This document shows, piece by piece, positions 1-5,322 of a DNA stretch of 5,386 bases. Within the stretch, counting starts at the first letter, position 1, and every line of letters starts with the position of its first letter. The DNA lies in the NCBI GenBank assembly GCA_007121485.1, contig SKKM01000132.1, forward strand, positions 1 through 5,386, given 5' to 3'. This stretch comes from Wenzhouxiangella sp. GTDB lineage: Bacteria; Pseudomonadota; Gammaproteobacteria; Xanthomonadales; Wenzhouxiangellaceae. Below the pieces are notes generated by a model that saw only the letters and a program-made list of their open reading frames with translations, did no database searches and was not told where the DNA came from. Position numbers and translations under genes: made by a program.

Positions 1-229
1 CGACCTCGACCACCACTTCCCGGATCAGCTCCTCCAGATCGACCCAGGCCGAGGTCGTGATTTCTCCGCCGACGATCACCGCACCGGTCTTGATGAAGGT
101 CTCGCAGGCGACCCGTGCGTGTGGATCCTGGGCCAGGATGCCGTCGAGCACGGCATCCGAAATCTGGTCTGCCAGCTTGTCGGGATGGCCCTCGGACACC
201 GATTCGGAGGTAAACAGGTAGCCGCTCAT
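1..229 (-). CDS. metK: S-adenosylmethionine synthetase, N-terminal 76 residues (partial, cut by window edge)
   Basis: The reverse strand from the ATG at 229-227 reads MSGYLFTSESVSEGHPDKLA and continues in frame to the window edge. The early motif SESVSEGHPDKLADQISDAVLD is characteristic of MetK; its His-Pro-Asp (residues 15-17) belongs to the ATP/methionine site. It is followed by ARVACETFIKTGAVIVGGEI (about residues 39-58), which is also conserved. The enzyme makes S-adenosylmethionine from methionine and ATP in the cytosol and supplies all cellular methylation. Only about a fifth of the usual 380-400 residues is in the window. The visible part is intact. The start is supported by the family N-terminus and by an AAGAGA stretch (minus strand, 245-240) about 10 nt upstream, which is a modest ribosome binding site. 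The gene diverges from cls. A palindrome just upstream suggests repression in response to methionine-cycle metabolites (inference). Confidence 0.97.
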   Translation of the reverse strand, partial: MSGYLFTSESVSEGHPDKLADQISDAVLDGILAQDPHARVACETFIKTGAVIVGGEITTSAWVDLEELIREVVVEV

Positions 230-236
230 GGTCAAT

Positions 237-264
237 ATATCTCTTGATCCGGATGGAAAGATAT
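237..264. promoter_or_regulatory. 28-bp palindromic operator candidate upstream of metK
   Basis: The outer arms ATATCT (237-242) and AGATAT (259-264) and the inner palindrome ATCCGGAT (247-254) share one centre between 250 and 251. Over the full 28 bp, 11 of 14 position pairs are complementary. The site starts only 7 bp upstream of the metK ATG and abuts a -10-like hexamer, so it would cover the metK transcription start and part of its ribosome binding site. That position fits a repressor operator. Methionine-cycle genes of many proteobacteria are controlled by the ArsR-type SAH-responsive regulator SahR or by MetJ/MetR. The layout fits SahR best as I remember it, but I cannot compare it to a motif matrix here. 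It lacks tandem AGACGTCT MetJ boxes. An RNA hairpin acting on translation is the alternative. Confidence 0.6.
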
Positions 265-266
265 GC

Positions 267-272
267 ATTGTA
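267..272 (-). promoter_or_regulatory. Probable metK -10 element (TACAAT)
   Basis: The minus strand reads TACAAT, five of six matches to the sigma-70 -10 consensus, 37 bp upstream of the metK ATG. It would place the transcription start near 259-261, inside the palindrome. No convincing -35 hexamer is seen at 16-18 bp spacing (for example GTGCAG at 295-290 matches only two of six), so the promoter may be weak or need an activator. Confidence 0.45.
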
Positions 273-348
273 GCCCAGCGACCGGGAAGCTGCACGCCGT
301 TTCTTCACGCCGGCGGCCAAAGCTGGCCAGGGGGTATCATTCAAGCCC

Positions 349-412
349 ATGCCTGACATACCGCAGGGAACTGCGATCGGATGCCTGACTACCCGCTGGA
401 AACGCTGATCGC
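349..412 (+). repeat. Imperfect 32-bp tandem direct repeat across the cls start
   Basis: Positions 349-380 and 381-412 align without gaps at 23 of 32 positions. Both copies begin with the identical 9-mer ATGCCTGAC and later share CCGC, GG, AAC and GATCG. The second copy carries the cls start codon. The upstream copy also begins with ATG but is offset by 32 nt, so it is out of frame and ends at a TGA (406-408) after 19 codons. It may be a decayed tandem duplication of the gene start, or chance similarity. The 19-codon frame has no clear ribosome binding site and I do not call it a gene. Confidence 0.4.
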
Positions 413-1814
413 CATCCTGTTCCACGCCATCCTGGCGCCGGCCACCGCCCTGCACGCACTGATGTACAAGCGCGACCCGCGCGCCGCATTTGGCTGGATC
501 GCCGTGTGCATCCTGTTTCCCCTGGCCGGCCCGTTGCTGTACGTGCTGTTCGGCCTCAACCGGGCCAGGGGCCGGGCCCAGCGCCTGGGGCTGAGCGACC
601 TGGGCTTCGCGCACGAACGCGGCACCGCCATCGAAGCACCGCAGCCGCTGCCGCCCGAGATCGTCGAGACGCATGGCGAACTGGCCCGGATCGGCCAGGC
701 ACTGAGCCGCCACTCCCTGGTACCGGGCAACCGGGTCCAGACCCTGGTCAACGGCGAGGAGGCCTACCCGGCCATGCTGGAATCCATCGCCGCGGCCGAA
801 CACCACATCCTGTTGAGCACCTACATCCTCGACCGCGATGACGCCGGCACCCGGTTCAAGCGGGCCCTGGCCGACGCAGCCGCGCGAGGCGTGGACGTGC
901 GCGTGCTGATCGACGGCTTCGGCGACTGGTACTCGTGGCCACGCAGCAGCCGGAGCCTGCAGCGGGCCGGCATCAAAGTCGCCCGATTCCTGCCGCCGCG
1001 GCTGCTGCCGCCCAGCCTCGCCATCAACATGCGCAATCACCACAAGATCCTGGTGGTCGATGACCAGGTCGGCTATACCGGCGGCATGAACCTGGGTGAT
1101 CGCCACCTGGTCGACAAGGCCGACAATCCCAGACCGACCGCGGACCTGCACTTTCGTCTCGAGGGGCCGGTCGTCGTCCAGCTGCGCCAGGAATTCCTGC
1201 GCATGTGGCATTTCACCACCGCCTCCGAAGACGTGCCGGCCGCGCGCCCGGTGGCGAGCACGGGAGATCTGCTGTGCCGAACCATCACCGACGGGCCAGA
1301 CGAGGATCTCGACCGCCTGACCATGCTGCTGATTGCGGCCGTGGCCGAGGCCCGTCACTCGATCCGCATCATGACGCCGTACTTCCTGCCGCCGCGCGAG
1401 CTGGTTGCCGCCATCCAGGCCGCAGCCATACGCGGCGTCGACGTGCTCGTCGTGCTGCCGGAAAAGAACAACCTGCCCTACGTGCACTGGGCCACCCGCA
1501 ACATGCTGTGGGAACTGCTCTTCCGGGGCGTGCGCGTGGTCTACCAGCCGCCGCCCTTCCACCACGGCAAGCTGTTCGTGGTCGACTGCGACTACACCCT
1601 GATCGGCAGCACCAACTGGGATCCGCGCAGCCTGCGATTGAACTTCGAGCTCCAGGTCGAGGTCTATGGCGCCGATTTTGCTCGCCCCCTGATCCAGCGC
1701 ATCGACCAGGCAGCCGACGCGGGACGGCCCGTTACACTGAGCGAAGTCGATGGACGGCCCTTGCACGAGCGCCTGCGCGATTCGGCCTGCTGGCTGTTTT
1801 CACCGTATCTTTAA
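381..1814 (+). CDS. cls: Cardiolipin synthase, PLD superfamily, two HKD motifs
   Basis: This 477-residue inner-membrane enzyme should condense phosphatidylglycerol with a second phospholipid to give cardiolipin. Two N-terminal membrane helices (about residues 5-25 and 36-58) with the GPLLYVLFGLNRARG stretch form the PLDc_N region typical of bacterial Cls. Two phospholipase D domains follow, each with a complete HxKxxxxD motif: H220-K222-D227 in the first (followed by GYTGGMN) and H395-K397-D402 in the second (followed by GSTNWDPRS). Length and the C-terminal SPYL ending match ClsA-type proteins, so the gene looks intact. The ATG at 381 has AGGGA at 365-369 with 11 nt spacing. An ATG at 349 is out of frame. 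No strong promoter is visible; TATCAT at 335-340 could be a -10 but lacks a -35 partner. The Cls subtype (ClsA or another) and the phosphatidyl donor cannot be decided from sequence alone. It may be co-transcribed with the NERD gene 34 bp downstream. Confidence 0.93.
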   Translation: MPDYPLETLIAILFHAILAPATALHALMYKRDPRAAFGWIAVCILFPLAGPLLYVLFGLNRARGRAQRLGLSDLGFAHERGTAIEAPQPLPPEIVETHGELARIGQALSRHSLVPGNRVQTLVNGEEAYPAMLESIAAAEHHILLSTYILDRDDAGTRFKRALADAAARGVDVRVLIDGFGDWYSWPRSSRSLQRAGIKVARFLPPRLLPPSLAINMRNHHKILVVDDQVGYTGGMNLGDRHLVDKADNPRPTADLHFRLEGPVVVQLRQEFLRMWHFTTASEDVPAARPVASTGDLLCRTITDGPDEDLDRLTMLLIAAVAEARHSIRIMTPYFLPPRELVAAIQAAAIRGVDVLVVLPEKNNLPYVHWATRNMLWELLFRGVRVVYQPPPFHHGKLFVVDCDYTLIGSTNWDPRSLRLNFELQVEVYGADFARPLIQRIDQAADAGRPVTLSEVDGRPLHERLRDSACWLFSPYL

Positions 1815-1848
1815 GGGACAATCCAACCATTCGAGGCGAGTCGACCGC

Positions 1849-2628
1849 ATGGCCGATCAGCGTTTCATTCGCACTTATGCCGCACTCGAGCGGCACCGGC
1901 AGGAGATGCATGCCGCTGCCCGGCAGCGGCGCCGGCGCCTGGCCATCGTTGTCCTGTGCGGACTGTCCTCGACCGCCCTCGCCTACTGGGTGCTGCCGCC
2001 GCTGGCCCTGCTGGTCGCCGGGGTTGCAGTGCTGGCCGCGTTCTTCGCCAGCATCACCGGCTCGAGCTCGGTCCCCGCGGACCAGATGACCGGCGCCGAG
2101 GGCGAGGCCAAGGTGCTGCGCGCGCTGGGCGATCTGCCCGACGAGTTCACCCTGTTCAACCAGCTGCAGATTCCCGACGCCAGCCTGCCGAACGGTCGGC
2201 GCGAACTCGATTTCCTCGTCGTCGGGCCGGGCGGGCTGTTCGTCATCGAGGTCAAGAACTCGCGCGGCCTGATCTACGTGCGGCCGGAACAGGCGCACTG
2301 GCCGCTGGCGCACAAGGCCGGCTGCGGCGGGCGGCCGGGCTGGAACGCGATTGCCAATCCGCTCAACCAGGTCAGGGCGCAAGTGGCCGCGCTGGACCGC
2401 TGGCTGCTCGCCCACGGGCAGACCGCCCCGATCCACCCGCTGCTGTGCTTCGCCCGCTCCGATGTCGCACTGCAGGACCGGGAGACTTCGCCGATCCCGG
2501 TGCTCACCGTACCCGAGCTGGTCGAACACCTGGGTGGTGCGGTCCGGCAGGGCGGCGGGAGGCAGTCAGGTACGCTGGTCAGGCTGCTGTCGCAGCAGTG
2601 TTCCGGCGGCGTGCCCGCTTTGGCCTGA
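1849..2628 (+). CDS. Membrane-anchored NERD-domain protein, putative nuclease-related, function unknown
   Basis: This protein has 259 residues. A basic N-terminus (residues 4-30, ending QRRRR) precedes a hydrophobic block (about 31-69) that reads as two short membrane helices or a hairpin. A NERD (nuclease-related) domain follows at about 81-205. The domain shows GAEGEAKVLRAL (82-93), LFNQLQIPD, ELDFLVVGPGGLFVIEVKNSRG (119-140) and NPLNQVRAQVAAL (170-182). E84/E86, D121 and the E134-x-K136 pair match the expected restriction-endonuclease-like metal site, so the nuclease core seems complete. The substrate and biological role of stand-alone NERD proteins are not established, so no function is assigned. 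The frame is open upstream to 1750 inside cls, but the ATG at 1849 is preferred: GAGG at 1833-1836 lies 12 nt upstream and the earlier residues look non-native. It lies 34 bp after cls on the same strand and is probably co-transcribed. The C-terminus after about residue 232 is low in complexity and shows no recognised domain. Confidence 0.85.
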   Translation: MADQRFIRTYAALERHRQEMHAAARQRRRRLAIVVLCGLSSTALAYWVLPPLALLVAGVAVLAAFFASITGSSSVPADQMTGAEGEAKVLRALGDLPDEFTLFNQLQIPDASLPNGRRELDFLVVGPGGLFVIEVKNSRGLIYVRPEQAHWPLAHKAGCGGRPGWNAIANPLNQVRAQVAALDRWLLAHGQTAPIHPLLCFARSDVALQDRETSPIPVLTVPELVEHLGGAVRQGGGRQSGTLVRLLSQQCSGGVPALA

Positions 2629-2712
2629 AGGCCGGCCGACGTGCGCAGGTTCACATATTGACGATTTAGATTCTGGAAAACTCGAAAAAGGGTCTTGGTA
2701 AACTTCGCCGCC
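2629..2712 (+). promoter_or_regulatory. AT-rich intergenic region, likely leader/promoter of the mrp operon
   Basis: This is the only real gap between the NERD gene and the mrp operon. Positions 2651-2700 are 18/50 G+C, far below the flanking genes. TTGACG at 2658-2663 matches a sigma-70 -35 at five of six positions and TTCACA at 2650-2655 also at five of six, but no good -10 sits 16-18 bp downstream of either. I therefore call a promoter region, not a precise promoter. No intrinsic terminator for the NERD gene is seen: the short GGCC-TGAA-GGCC hairpin at 2622-2633 has no T-tract. Confidence 0.35.
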
Positions 2713-3219
2713 ATGCGCGACACGATCTTCCTCATCGTCCTGCTTGCCCTGTTGTGGCTCGCGATCTCCGGCATCTACAAGCCGGCCATCCTGCTGTTGG
2801 GACTGGCCAGCCTGGTGCTGGTGACCTGGGTGGTGATCCGCATGAAGATCATCGGCGAAGAGCACAACCCCACCGTGTTCGCCTGGCGCCTGCCGCGCTT
2901 CTGGCTCTGGGCGCTGCGCGAAATCGTGATTTCCAACATCCACGTGGCCCGGCTGGTGTTTCGTCCCGAGCAGATCAGCCCGCGCATCGTTTACCAGAAT
3001 GTGCACTTCCAGCGGCCGCTGGGCAAGGTCATCTATGGCAATACCTGCACCCTGACCCCGGGGACGGTGACGGTACAGCTGACCAAGTCAGGCACCGTCA
3101 TTCACGCCCTGGACGCGAAGTCGGCCGACTCGCTGGCGGAGCTGGAGCGCCGGGTGCACTGGCTGGAAGGCGAGACCGATGAGGTCGCGGCCAAGGACGC
3201 AGGGGAGGAACGGCGATGA
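2713..3219 (+). CDS. mrpE: Multisubunit cation/proton antiporter subunit MrpE (MnhE family)
   Basis: This small membrane subunit of 168 residues belongs to the Mrp Na+/H+ antiporter complex. Two N-terminal hydrophobic helices (about residues 4-20 and 22-43) are followed by a further amphipathic segment (about 57-75), then a cytoplasmic-type domain with YGNTCTLTPGTVTVQL (108-123), the hallmark MrpE motif, and an alpha-helical charged tail. In known complexes MrpE is needed for assembly and full antiport but does not form the main proton channel. The start is uncertain: the ATG at 2713 lacks a good ribosome binding site, while an in-frame TTG at 2695 would add six residues (MVNFAA) but sits only about 2 nt after AAGGG (2688-2692). 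I chose the ATG because family members begin just before the first helix. It is first in the operon; its TGA overlaps the mrpF ATG. Confidence 0.92.
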   Translation: MRDTIFLIVLLALLWLAISGIYKPAILLLGLASLVLVTWVVIRMKIIGEEHNPTVFAWRLPRFWLWALREIVISNIHVARLVFRPEQISPRIVYQNVHFQRPLGKVIYGNTCTLTPGTVTVQLTKSGTVIHALDAKSADSLAELERRVHWLEGETDEVAAKDAGEERR

Positions 3220-3512
3220 TGACGACGGTACTGGTGCTGACCACCCTGGCCGTGTTCGCCACCATGGGCCTGGCGCTGGTGCGCGCGCTGAAAGGTCCGT
3301 CCATCTACGACCGCATCCTGGCGGTCAACGTGTTCGGCACCAAGACGGTGCTCATCGTCGCCTTGATCACCTTCATCACCGGCCACTTCGATCTGATCGA
3401 CATTGCCCTGGTCTACGCCCTGATCAACTTCATCGCCATCGCCACGGTGCTCAAACTGGTCAAGACGCGCAACCTGGCCAGCGCCACACCGGACGACACC
3501 GGCGATGCTTGA
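3216..3512 (+). CDS. mrpF: Multisubunit cation/proton antiporter subunit MrpF
   Basis: This 98-residue protein has three membrane helices (about residues 4-23, 35-54 and 59-82). The conserved GPSIYDRILAVNVFGTKTVL block at 27-46 contains the family residues G27, P28, D32, R33 and N38. DIALVYALINFIAIATVLK (62-80) is the typical last helix. MrpF is an essential small subunit of the antiporter and in Bacillus has also been linked to cholate/Na+ efflux. The ATG at 3216 overlaps the mrpE stop as ATGA. It has a strong ribosome binding site, AGGGGAGGAA at 3201-3210, about 7 nt upstream; a second ATG at 3219 could also serve. The C-terminal tail (DDTGDA) is short and acidic. Translation is probably coupled to mrpE. 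Confidence 0.94.
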   Translation: MMTTVLVLTTLAVFATMGLALVRALKGPSIYDRILAVNVFGTKTVLIVALITFITGHFDLIDIALVYALINFIAIATVLKLVKTRNLASATPDDTGDA

Positions 3513-3849
3513 AGCCATCATCAACATCCTGTCCTGGCTGCTGCTGCTGGCCGGCGGCGCCTTCGGCATCATCGGCGGCATCGGCCTGCTGAGATTCCCC
3601 GATTTCTACTCGCGCATGCATGCCGCCGGCCTGACTGAAACGCTGTGCGCCATCTGCATCATCTTCGGCCTGGTCCTGCAGGCGGGCATCAGCCTGCTGA
3701 CCCTGAAGCTGTTGCTGATCCTGCTGTTCCTGCTGTTCACCGCGCCGACCGCCACCCATGCCGTGGCGCGCGCGGCCATGATCGACGAGGTCGAACCGGT
3801 GCTGTCGGAAGACTCCCCGCGCCTGGTCGACTACGAGGATCGGCCATGA
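3505..3849 (+). CDS. mrpG: Multisubunit cation/proton antiporter subunit MrpG
   Basis: This 114-residue protein has three membrane helices (about residues 6-28, 43-62 and 64-80). It carries both MnhG signatures: GLLRFPDFYSRMHAAG (27-42) and TAPTATHAVARAA (79-91). It is a small structural subunit of the Mrp complex. It overlaps mrpF by 8 nt, more than the 4-nt overlaps elsewhere in this operon, and its own ribosome binding site is weak (only CCGGAC near 3489-3494), so translation is likely coupled to mrpF. The C-terminal 23 residues after AA91 (MIDEVEPVLSEDSPRLVDYE and on) form an acidic tail beyond the core family domain. Confidence 0.94.
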   Translation: MLEAIINILSWLLLLAGGAFGIIGGIGLLRFPDFYSRMHAAGLTETLCAICIIFGLVLQAGISLLTLKLLLILLFLLFTAPTATHAVARAAMIDEVEPVLSEDSPRLVDYEDRP

Positions 3850-4472
3850 TCGAGAACGTGATCGACGTCGTCCTGCTGGTGTTCCTGGTGATTCTCGCCG
3901 TCACCATCGTGCGCATCCGCGACCTGTTCGCCGCCGGGATGATCTTCGCCATCTACTCGCTGCTGTCCTCGGCCCTGTTCGCCGTGCTCGATGCCGGTGA
4001 CGTGGCGCTGACCGAAGCCGCCGTCGGCGCCGGCATCAGCACCCTGCTGGTGCTGGCCTGCCTGGCCCTGGTGCGGCGCTACGAGCATCCGACCGGCGGG
4101 CACAACCTGATCGCCCTGATCGTGGTGCTGATCACCGGCGCGCTGCTGGTCTACGCGACCCTGGACCTGCCCGAGTTCGGCGCCGCCGACAATCCGGCCC
4201 AGGTCCATGTCGGTCCGTTCTACATTGAGAACACCTACCCCGACATGGGCATTCCGAACATGGTGGCCGCGGTTCTTGCCAGCTACCGCTCCATCGACAC
4301 CATGGGTGAAGTGTTCGTGGTGCTGGCCGCCGCGCTGGCCGTGTACGCGCTGCTGTCGGTCCGGCCGCACAAGAGTATGCCGGGGGTGCGACGGCGTCCG
4401 CCCAATCGTCTGAAATCGAAGCGGAAGCCGGAGTCGACGCCCGAGAATGCAGGGAAGGAGCAGGCGCCATGA
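3846..4472 (+). CDS. Free-standing MrpA C-terminal equivalent (MbhD-like plus MbhE-like domains, DUF4040-type)
   Basis: This 208-residue protein matches the part that follows the NuoL-like antiporter module in full-length MrpA. The first half (about 1-78) has three helices with DLFAAGMIFAIYSLLSSALF and the DVALTEAAVGAG stretch (52-63), the MbhD-type domain. The second half has a helix at 87-105, a loop, then PNMVAAVLASYRSIDTMGEV (137-156) and a last helix to about 171. This matches the MbhE/MrpA ending, normally written as RGFDTxxE, with R148, D151, T152 and E155. Annotation pipelines often label such genes subunit B or DUF4040 protein. The ATG at 3846 overlaps the mrpG TGA and has GAGG at 3835-3838, 7 nt upstream. 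The frame is open further upstream inside mrpG, but that part is a shadow. The tail (about 175-208) is strongly basic and then polar, unlike the acidic tails of MrpB and MrpC. Confidence 0.88.
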   Translation: MIENVIDVVLLVFLVILAVTIVRIRDLFAAGMIFAIYSLLSSALFAVLDAGDVALTEAAVGAGISTLLVLACLALVRRYEHPTGGHNLIALIVVLITGALLVYATLDLPEFGAADNPAQVHVGPFYIENTYPDMGIPNMVAAVLASYRSIDTMGEVFVVLAAALAVYALLSVRPHKSMPGVRRRPPNRLKSKRKPESTPENAGKEQAP

Positions 4473-4954
4473 TGGACAACAGCATTCTGCGCGTCGTCGC
4501 CCGCTTCATCATCCCCTACATCCTGCTGGTGGGCCTGTACGTGCAGTTCCACGGCGAGTACATGCCCGGCGGCGGCTTCCAGGCGGGCATCGTCTTTGCC
4601 GCCGGCTGGATTCTCTACGTATTGATCTACGGTCTGGACCGCGGGCTGGAAGTCATACCACTCGAGGTCATGTACCGGCTATGCGCCGGCGGTGCCCTGC
4701 TCTACGCGTTCACCGGGCTGGTCGGCGTGCTGCTCGGCGGCAAATATCTCGAGTTCGCCGTGTTTTTCGAAAGCAGGCATGCCGCCCACCAGACCGGCAT
4801 CATCATCGTCGAGTTCGGCGTCGGCCTGACCGTGGCCACGGTGGCCATGCTGCTGTTCACGATGTTCACCCGCCGGCGCGCCGAGTGGGATGAGGCCCTG
4901 GAGCAGGAAGACGTCGACCCGGAGGTCGATGGAGACGAGGAAGCACCGTCATGA
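4469..4954 (+). CDS. mrpB: Multisubunit cation/proton antiporter subunit MrpB (MnhB family)
   Basis: This 161-residue protein has four membrane helices (about residues 10-27, 38-57, 72-90 and 108-133). The MnhB signature FHGEYMPGGGFQAGIVFAAG lies at 27-46, with H28, P33 and G34-G36 in the place of the conserved HxxxPGGGF motif; this copy has HGEYMPGGGF. It is a membrane subunit of the Mrp complex packed beside the MrpA C-terminal domain. The ATG at 4469 overlaps the previous stop as ATGA and has a near-ideal AAGGAG at 4455-4460 with 8 nt spacing. The C-terminal 25 residues or so (from about 137) are highly acidic (EALEQEDVDPEVDGDEEAPS), an extension outside the core domain. Confidence 0.94.
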   Translation: MMDNSILRVVARFIIPYILLVGLYVQFHGEYMPGGGFQAGIVFAAGWILYVLIYGLDRGLEVIPLEVMYRLCAGGALLYAFTGLVGVLLGGKYLEFAVFFESRHAAHQTGIIIVEFGVGLTVATVAMLLFTMFTRRRAEWDEALEQEDVDPEVDGDEEAPS

Positions 4955-5310
4955 CGCTGCTCGGCATCTCCCATTACTGGTTCGTCATCGTGCTGATGAT
5001 GCTGGGCTTTTACTGCGTCATCGCGCGCGGCAACATGATCAAGAAGATCATGGGGCTGAACCTGTTCCAGACCTCCGTGTTCATCCTGTTCGTCGCCGCC
5101 GGCAAGGTCATCGACGGCTCCACGCCGATCCTGCGCGACGGCGTGGAGGTCTACGCCAACCCCCTGCCGCACGTCATCGTGCTGACCGCCATCGTGGTCG
5201 GGGTGGCCATCACCGCCGTCGGTCTGGCCTTGGCCGTTCGCATCCAGGAAGCCTACGGCACCATCGAGGACGACCACCTGGGTGACGATGTCGACGGCGA
5301 CGACGATTAA
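4951..5310 (+). CDS. mrpC: Multisubunit cation/proton antiporter subunit MrpC (NuoK-like)
   Basis: This 119-residue protein has three membrane helices (about residues 8-26, 32-52 and 74-98) and belongs to the NuoK/MnhC family. Key stretches are GLNLFQTSVFILFVAAGKV (35-53) and NPLPHVIVLTAIVVGVAITA (70-89), the MnhC form of the complex I NuoK fold. It should sit between the MrpB side and the large antiporter subunits. The ATG at 4951 overlaps the mrpB TGA. GAGG at 4937-4940 lies about 10 nt upstream. The protein ends in a very acidic tail (GTIEDDHLGDDVDGDDD, 103-119). It ends in TAA, and only a 12-bp gap separates it from the next gene. Confidence 0.95.
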   Translation: MTLLGISHYWFVIVLMMLGFYCVIARGNMIKKIMGLNLFQTSVFILFVAAGKVIDGSTPILRDGVEVYANPLPHVIVLTAIVVGVAITAVGLALAVRIQEAYGTIEDDHLGDDVDGDDD

Positions 5311-5322
5311 GCGGACCGCGCC

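Noticed and set aside
315..328. GGCCA-AAGC-TGGCC hairpin between metK and cls
   Set aside because: A 5-bp stem with no T-tract on either strand, in GC-rich DNA; too short to call a terminator or a regulatory element, and divergent genes need no terminator here.
335..340. TATCAT as a -10 for cls
   Set aside because: Five of six matches, but no -35-like hexamer at 16-18 bp spacing and no extended -10; noted in the cls entry but not called as a promoter.
349..408. 19-codon frame starting at the upstream ATG, as a leader peptide
   Set aside because: No credible ribosome binding site and no attenuator-like structure; better explained by the imperfect duplication.
1722..1760. Repeated GGACGGCCC 30 bp apart near the cls end
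   Set aside because: Both copies encode part of GRP tripeptides in the cls C-terminus; a short coding coincidence.
1750..1848. Longer N-terminus of the NERD protein starting inside cls
   Set aside because: It would overlap cls in another frame, adds 33 residues unlike the family, and the ATG at 1849 has its own GAGG.
2584..2598. CTGCTG-TCG-CAGCAG hairpin at the end of the NERD gene
   Set aside because: It lies inside coding sequence with no following T-tract, so it is not an intrinsic terminator.
2622..2633. GGCC-TGAA-GGCC hairpin over the NERD stop codon as a terminator
   Set aside because: Only a 4-bp stem and no T-run follows.
3831..4370. Long minus-strand open frames opposite the mrp genes (also at 4702-5277 and 3102-3581)
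   Set aside because: They are rich in His, Gln, Asp and Gly from the reverse reading of GC-rich membrane-protein codons and resemble no family; they are shadows of the plus-strand genes.
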